Assembly (NCBI RefSeq): GCF_029784135.1
Contig: NC_073746.1
Span: forward strand, 300,335,614-300,399,613
Direction of reading: 5' to 3'
Origin: Toxorhynchites rutilus septentrionalis
Lineage: Eukaryota > Arthropoda > Insecta > Diptera > Culicidae
DNA length: 64,000 bases
The notes beneath the pieces are model-generated. The model was not told the DNA's origin. It was given only the letters and a program-made list of their open reading frames with translations, and ran no database searches. This document shows, piece by piece, positions 58,067 through 64,000 of this stretch. Within the stretch, counting starts at the first letter, position 1. Every line of letters starts with the position of its first letter. Position numbers and translations under genes: made by a program.

Positions 58067-60511
58067 TTCCTAACACGGACTACAAAAACGGGTACGAACA
58101 CAACGCTTTGGCTCGGTTATTCAAGATTGCATTGAAGGATATGCCTTCATACCTTCTACTCACTGAATTTCTGGCACTGAGTACCTGAATTTCATCAAAT
58201 CAAACAAATTCGCGGTTCGAGAAGTACGTACACTTTAGAGATGCAAACTTCAGAGGAAAATGTAAAATAAAATATTCGTTTCATAATTCTTCCGTTCGCA
58301 TATTTTGTCCTAGGCATCATACCAAACGTAAAAGGACTTGTAACGAAGAACATAATCTATCACAATACATGAATTGACCTTACATGGAATGTATTTCTTT
58401 ACTCACAAAGCAAATATATTGAATTTGATTGAATTCGGAAGTTCTTTTTTTCCTTCAAAAATACAATCAATACAAACAAATGATTGCTAAGCTGAGCTAG
58501 TCCCACGTCAACTTTGCGGTTATATCATAGATATAACCCACCCTTTTTTTGTACCAAAGTTCGTATGGCGTAGATATTACCGACGACGAAGGCAAACGAT
58601 TCTGCAAGTACGTTGCAGTACTAATCGCTTCACCCCAGAATAGCTTTTCTAGCCCTGAGTCTGCTAACATGCACCGTGTCATTTCAACTAAATAACGGTT
58701 TTTCCGTTCGGCAACCCCGTTTTGTTGCGGGGAATATGGAACCGTACGCTGATGCACTATTCCACAATCAACGAAAAACCTCCGCAAACTTTCACTGGAG
58801 TACTCACCACCTCCATCCGATCTAATGATGGTGGGGTAGCGCCCAAACTGGTTTTTCACCAAGCTACAGTACTCTTGAATGCGCACCTCTGCCTCAGATT
58901 TCCTCTGCAGCAAATAAACGATGGTATAGTGGCTGTAATCGTCCACCAATGTCATGAAAAACCGAAACCCCCTCGCCGTTGATTCTTCCATTGACCCACA
59001 TAGATCAGTATGTACCAAATCACCGACGGCTGTCGTCTTTGAATCCGACACTTTCGGAAAAAACTCACGAGTTTGCTTACCTTCACAACACGGTCCGCAA
59101 ATTGATTTCAAATCACACTGATTCAGCTTCATGCCGTGTCCCAAATTTTCACGTACTATCTTCATTACAGCTTGCGTGTCATGATGACCAAATCGACGAT
59201 GCCACAAATGCAAACAGGAAACGCCGTGTTTCAAATCCGTCAGCATAGCTTGCTCGTTAAAACGTTTCAAATTATACAGACCACCCTGACGCTGGCCCAC
59301 AAGCACAACATTTTTGTCTTTCAGGACTCTACACCCATCCTTATCGAATGATACTTCAAATCCCAAATATGTGATTTTGCTAACCGATAGTAGATTCGCT
59401 TGAAGAGAAGGCACATGCCACACATTGTCCAACATCACATTCATGCGACCACCATTGCCGTTTACAGCTACAAGTTTACTACTTCCAACACCAGCTGATT
59501 TGATGCATTTACCGTCGGCAAAAGAGATTGTTGATTGCTTCGATTTGTCTAGTTTTTCAAGAATGGATAAATCGTTCGTCATGTGAGAAGTAGCACCGGA
59601 GTCAAAATACCACAAACCGGCTTCTTCAGCTCTTCCAAAAAACAAACACAGATCCATGCTATCTTCTGATTCGACAGCGACGTTAGCTTTTTCACTAGCT
59701 TCCTTCTCTTTTCTATCGGCCGCCCATTTTCGGCAATCTCGCCGGAAATGGCCAACTTTCTTACAATAGTGACATTGCTTGTCCTTCTTTTTGTCACTTT
59801 TCTTTTCAAAGTTATTTCTGAACTTTTCACTTGTTCCACAAGACACCAGAACTTTTTCTTCTTCACCGATTTCTTGCACTCGCCGCCGACCTTTATCCAG
59901 CAGTTTCCCCTTCACAAAATCAACCGTAAGATCTGCATCCGGCCGGCTCTCTAATGCTACGATCAACCCATCATACGATTTAGGAAGACTCGACAACATA
60001 AAAGCTACAAATGAGGGATCTTTCATTTCTTCACCAAGTGCAATTAATTGAAGCCGTAATGACGTGAGCTGCTTCAGGTGTTCTCCTATATTACCACCCT
60101 CCGGCATTCGAGTAGCAAACATCTGCCGCATAACGCGGATTTTGCTAGAAAGAGATGACCGCTCGTGATAGCCTTTCAGAGCATCCCACATCTCCTTCGA
60201 CGTAGTCGTTTGCATAACATGAATCAACTGGCTGTCTTCCAGTGCCAAACCGATCAACGCCCTTGCCTTCTCGTCATTAGCGAGCCACAAAGCACTAGGT
60301 TCCTCCGGTTTCGTTTCAGACACAACAGCCAGCACCTTTTCACGCGATAGCAAAAGCTGCATTTTAAATTTCCATATCGTATAGTTCTGATCACTCAACT
60401 TTTCAATGGAAACATTTGATTCCGCCATTTTCACTATCAAAATTTTCAAAGTCAATATTCACTTCTTCTCGCGACAACGATCTTCAAAACTTAACACTTT
60501 CTGCAATTTCC

Positions 60512-60524
60512 TGGGCCCATAACC
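60512..60524 (-). promoter_or_regulatory. Primer-binding site of the copia element
   Basis: Minus strand GGTTATGGGCCCAGG immediately after the 5' LTR. The same internal initiator-methionine tRNA complement (GGTTATGGGCCCAG) is used by Drosophila copia. This confirms the superfamily and the 5' LTR boundary. Confidence 0.9.
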
Positions 60525-60769
60525 TCTTGGACAGAGATTATCAGTGGAAAATAAAAGCCCGAGTTTAGTTCACACAAGAAAAAGAAATTAATATTTTATT
60601 CACTCAACGTTTGTAACACTCCGATAGTTCGAAATAGAATGAGGACAAAAATGGCGCGCACAACACGTTTCTACTTGAGCTAATTGCGCTGTTGCCATTA
60701 TCTCGAAGTACCTCATATTACAGCAGCAAAGTTTCTATGTAAGGTGGCACAGTCGTTGCACTCATAATA
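60525..60769 (-). repeat. 5' LTR of the copia element
   Basis: No visible difference from the 3' LTR over 245 bp. It contains the element's promoter and is followed on the minus strand by the primer-binding site. Confidence 0.93.
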
Positions 60770-60929
60770 TATAGGAGTGCGTTATTTCACCTGAAAATCC
60801 ATTTCCACTTTCAAACAAAGATCAATTTCAATAGCGCAAACATCAAATGGACCGACAACGCTTATTATGATGTAATTTTAAAACATATGGGAAATCAATT
60901 TTCCGACCTTTCTTAAGAGTTTTCCAAAA

Positions 60930-61075
60930 ATTTTACAATTTTTCTCTCCATAACATTGATCTACGGGCAGAGACGAATACATCAAAATAAGGATGGCTCA
61001 CATCGGACGATTCCTTCTTCGGGTTTCGCGCTTAACAACACATTTGGTCTTACAATTTTATTTATATAGATTTCA
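60930..61075. repeat. Repeat W, partial copy
   Basis: Matches 54270-54410 (CATAACATTG..CGGGCAGA, ACATTTGGTCTTA.., TTTATTTATATAGAT). The stretches 60775-60929 and 61076-61385 around it are AT-rich with nothing recognisable. Confidence 0.6.
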
Positions 61076-61385
61076 CCCAAAAATAATGGATTACTTTTTC
61101 CCCAACTTAATATTTAGATGAATAACCTTGGTAGGTTATATGCAGAATATGTATAACTTGTGAGATTATGAATGATGAACAAGAACAAGATGTAAACTTC
61201 AAATAAGAATTTACTAAAAAATGTATTTCAATGGTTTGTTGTCATATAAAAAATATATGCTATAATTCATATAATATATTTCGAAACTGTCCCAAAAATG
61301 CGGTTCAGGTGTTGGTATGTTAAGGGTTAATAATATGGTGAAGGCTGTCTACATCGTGTAAGGTCAGTTTCAAGCCGCATTATTA

Positions 61386-61791
61386 CAGGGAAACTTCGAT
61401 ATAGCGTACATTTTACCTCGATATAACGTACACATTTTCAAAGTCCAAAGGAATAATTTTTTGAATATTGTTTTTTTGGAAGAACAATAAATGATCTGTA
61501 TTTTGGTACTAAAGCTTGATTTGTACTTTTAACCAATCCCGAAGTACAACTGTTTTGTGATTGCGGATTCTAAATGAATCAGATTTTAATCATCAGTACG
61601 AAGGGAAACATCTTTAGAAAGATTGGTTTCGTCTTCTAGTTGAATTTATTCATTAACCTTACTCTAACAGCAACACAATAATGTAATATAATCTACGTTT
61701 CTGAGTTCTTTATTATGCTTCGATATAACGTACAATTCGATACAAGGTACAATTTTGAAAGCAAAATGTACGTTGTATCGAAGTTACCCTG
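61386..61791. mobile_element. TA-flanked MITE at the 3' end of the ankyrin gene
   Basis: Terminal repeats CAGGGAAACTTCGATATAGC and, complemented at the right, CAGGGTAACTTCGATACAAC, flanked by TA (61384-61385 and 61792-61793). Internal GATATAACGTAC motifs repeat. Non-coding. Its right end supplies the stop codon (61784-61786) of the ankyrin gene. Confidence 0.88.
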
Positions 61792-63658
61792 TAACAGCTA
61801 GTGCCGCAACAAGAGCATTATTTCCGTTAAGGTTAGCGTAAAACGTTGGCCTATATCCCTTTTTATCTTGTAGTTCAACATTCGCTCCGGCAGAAATCAA
61901 GCACTTTGCAAGATCTGTATAAACCTTTTGAACAGCAATGTGCAGAGGCGTTTTTCCGGCGCTCGTTTGGGCATTCAAATCAGCATAACTGGCTATAAAT
62001 TCTAAAACAATGTGTAAAAAATTTTTTTTAACGGCAATGTGTAGTGGAGTATAACCATCATTATTTTTAACATTGACGAGCGCAGAGCACGCGATCAGAT
62101 ATTCAACAACTTCTAATTTTCCGAATCTAGCTGCAATGTGGAGGGGAGTATCACCATCTCTGGTTATTGCACTCAAGTTCGCTTGTTTTTCAACTAACTT
62201 CTGTATAATATTCATTTCACCTTTCTTCACGACCCAATGAAGCGGAGTCCATCCATCAATATCCTCACAGTTGACGATATCGGAGACTGTTATCAAGTAT
62301 TCAACAATTGAGTAGTGATCATTTTCGATCGCCACGTGCAGTAGAGTCTTTCGCTTGGCCGCACAAAACTTTACATTTGCACCGCTGGCTACCAGTTCCT
62401 TGAGAGCGGCCAGGTGCCCACGTGCTGCTGCAGAATAGGCCGGGGTCCAGACAAGCGTATTTTTGCAATTGACCCAAGCCCCATTTGTTACTAAAAGCTT
62501 TATTATATCCACACTTCCATTCGTCGCTGCAATATGAAGTGGTGTTTCTATTGCACTGTTATATGTGTTAACATCAGCTTTATAACGTATCAATAGCTCA
62601 ACCACCTCCCGAAGATTCTTTTGTACAGCGAAATGAAGTGGGGTCTCGCCGTCACGATTTTGGCAGTTGATATTTGCCTTGACTTCTGGATGCTTTGCTA
62701 TGAGTGTCTTAACAATGTCGATATTTCCGGATCTAACAGCAAAATGTAACGGAGTCCGTCCGTCTGATGTTTTTCTGTCAACAATACTCGAAGATTTAGC
62801 CAAAAGGTGCCTCACAATCTCGATGCGACCATTTTCAAGTGCAACGTGAACGGGAGCCAATCCTTCATTCGTCACATAAACCGCACAGGCTCAATTGACA
62901 AGCAAAGTTTTCACGGCACCTTCGTGGATACCTTTCACAGCGGAATACAGTGGAGTGCGCCCTTCAGTATCTCCGAAATCAATTTTTGCTCGATACGATA
63001 TTAGTTTATCAACCAGTTCTGTGTGACCATGTTCGGCTGCGATATGAAGTGGCGTGGTTCCATTCTTGGTGACGGAATTCACATCGGCACCCTTGTTAAG
63101 CAACCTATTCACTGTGTCGGTGTGTCCGCATTCAGCGGCCAAATGAAGCGGAGTTCTTCCTTCGTTATCAGCGCAATCGAACATGACTGAAAGAGCGATC
63201 AAATATTCGACTACTACCGTGTGACCGTTTTGAGCTGCCGCATGAACAAGAGAAAGTCCGTTAAACGCTTTCAAATTCATATCCGCATTGCAGTCGATCA
63301 AATGTTTTACAACCTCGAGGTGACCATTTTCAGCGGCAACATGAAGTGGAGTGCAGATCTTTTCGTTAAGGCTATCTACTTTGGCCCTATTTGCCAATAG
63401 TGCCGCAACTGCCCCTTTTTGGCCGCTATGAGCCGCGATATGGAGAGCCGTTTCGCGCTTATTCGTTAGCGAATCCACGGCAGTACCGTCGGAGATGAGT
63501 TGGTTTATTGTGTCGATTTGTCCTTTTCTTGCTGCCACATGAAGTGGTGTCCATCCGTCGCTCACATACTCGAACTTGTAAGCATCAATATTGTCCGGAA
63601 GTGTGTCTACCGGCGACTGGATTGGGTTGGATGATGTCTCAGGAACTGGAACACCCAT
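61784..63658 (-). CDS. Ankyrin-repeat protein with one in-frame TGA (paralogue D)
   Basis: Encodes a ~620-residue protein made of a short leader (MGVPVPETSS..DTLPDNID) and about 18 ankyrin repeats, a scaffold for protein-protein contacts. No signal peptide, membrane segment or enzymatic domain is visible, so a cytosolic or nuclear role is likely but the partner is unknown. I chose the ATG at 63658 rather than the one at 63667 because its context (TCAAAATGG) is better, the paralogue at 6446-7043 starts at the same place (MGIPIPE), and a stop lies six codons above the upstream ATG. A single TGA at 62893-62891 (LLVN-stop-AC) interrupts the eighth repeat where GGA (glycine of NGA) is expected; the frame is open on both sides. 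The last two codons and stop come from a MITE. It could be a recent pseudogene, a polymorphic null allele or a readthrough gene. Confidence 0.82.
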
Positions 63659-63667
63659 TTTGATCAT

Positions 63668-64000
63668 GAACTGGGATTTATCTTAGTCCGTCTGATTGAC
63701 AGTGAAATTGTTGATTTCATGAAAATAAAAAAAACAGACGGTGAAAAATATGAAAAAGTACGCTAAACCCTTTTTGAATTACCTAATACTTGTACCGCAC
63801 AATGATCCAAAATTCTGAAAAAAAACAAGTAAATTTAAATGAAAAATTATGTTGAATGGATCTGAAAATTAAAAAGAATCGTTCAAAAGTTCCGGAATAC
63901 AAAAAATACCCATAGTGAACCATACAGGAACTCAGAGAAATTACCTAATTTTCTAATTTGGTGCCCTATACAATATTTTTCATAGCGCTAGTGATAAGGT
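63668..64000. other. AT-rich 5' flank of the ankyrin gene
   Basis: Upstream of the start codon the sequence is A-rich and holds no recognisable repeat. The promoter and any 5' exon would lie here or beyond the window. No core motif could be assigned reliably. Confidence 0.4.

Larger units (their letters stand above)
56688..58543 (+). mobile_element. HINE-like hairpin-ended element, copy i
   Basis: Starts GACGTGGGACTACGTC after TTTT and ends GTCCCACGTCAA, hairpin GGTTATATC-ATA-GATATAACC (58518-58538, perfect 9-bp stem) and CCACCC before seven T. Its limits are exact because it splits the copia ORF. The centre has a 95-bp array and a 615-bp hAT element. Closest relative in the window: copy h. 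No ORF. Confidence 0.85.
54673..60428 (-). pseudogene. Copia Gag-Pol polyprotein, single ORF interrupted by insertion
   Basis: The start is ATG at 60428 (MAESNVSIEKL, good context GAAAATGGC). Domains in order: copia-type gag, CCHC zinc knuckle (CHYCKKVGHFRRDC), aspartic protease (YFDSGATSHM), integrase zinc region (HLWHRRFGH..CGPCCEGK) and catalytic blocks (HTDLCG, IRSDGGGEY, PQQNGVAERKNR). The hairpin-ended element then intervenes at 58543-56688, after YELWYKK. The second part, 56687-54673, holds the rest of the integrase tail, reverse transcriptase (LLVYVDDIMVS) and RNase H (TDADWAGD, MESEYVALSEA). The two parts together are 3900 nt, so no frame is lost across the junction. No other stop or frameshift was seen. 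Confidence 0.93.
54421..60769 (-). mobile_element. Ty1/copia LTR retrotransposon, split by a hairpin-ended element
   Basis: Two 245-bp LTRs (54421-54665 and 60525-60769) read as identical, with 5-bp target duplications TATAG (54416-54420 and 60770-60774). The primer-binding site and purine tract are in place. Without the insertion 56688-58543 the element is about 4.5 kb with one long ORF, the size of a standard copia element. Identical LTRs mean it integrated very recently on the scale of LTR divergence. Confidence 0.95.

Noticed and set aside
56688..58543. Fixed-length target duplication for the hairpin-ended elements
   Set aside because: All clean insertions are in homopolymer A/T runs, so any duplication cannot be told from run length. 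Frame arithmetic gives different answers for the copia and mariner insertions.

Overview
This is nuclear DNA from an insect, most likely a culicine mosquito (Aedes-like). The signs are DD37E (ITmD37E-type) mariner transposons, BEL/Pao and Ty1/copia LTR retrotransposons, RNase H-bearing non-LTR retrotransposons, tRNA-derived SINEs and many MITEs in AT-rich sequence. No bacterial operons, CRISPR arrays, rRNA or ordinary tRNA genes were seen. The species call is inference.

Layout. (1) 1-7043: two decayed ankyrin-repeat paralogues on the minus strand. A 5'-truncated BEL element (2510-6445) lies between them and one paralogue is fused in frame to its reverse transcriptase. (2) 7044-16334: a TA-flanked DNA element (8038-11366) carrying a smaller MITE and a hairpin-ended element, then a dead LINE (11431-14640) and a SINE with perfect target duplications. 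(3) 16335-31189: two copies of a repeat with a tRNA-like core, one split by a hairpin-ended element that itself holds a LINE, the other split by a DD37E mariner. A second LINE, a piggyBac-type MITE and two GC-richer stretches without a recognisable gene also lie here. (4) 31190-43260: a DD37E mariner (31982-35958) split by a 2.7-kb hairpin-ended element that carries histone H2A pseudogene pieces, then long inverted repeats, tandem arrays and a hAT MITE. (5) 43272-54187: a mariner relic split by a 10.4-kb TIR element, which holds a hairpin-ended element, a long inverted repeat and a nearly intact BEL element. (6) 54190-61791: a very young copia element with identical LTRs, split by a hairpin-ended element that contains a hAT element, then a MITE. 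(7) 61784-63658: an 18-repeat ankyrin gene with one in-frame TGA and a stop codon donated by the MITE.

The unifying discovery is a family here called 'HINE-like'. It has a 5' GACGTAG..CTACGTC palindrome, a variable centre that is often a ~95-bp minisatellite, a subterminal inverted copy of the 5' motif, and a 3' hairpin with a 9-bp stem and 3-nt loop. It inserts in T/A tracts. This architecture matches non-autonomous Helentrons (Helitron2/DINE-1-like elements). Several copies are delimited exactly because they split recognisable sequences. One has captured histone H2A sequence and one sits inside a copia element with identical LTRs, so the family was probably mobile recently.

Apart from the ankyrin gene at 61784-63658, no clearly functional host gene was found. 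The transposon ORFs are mostly interrupted, so activity of individual elements is doubtful except that the BEL and copia elements are structurally near-complete.
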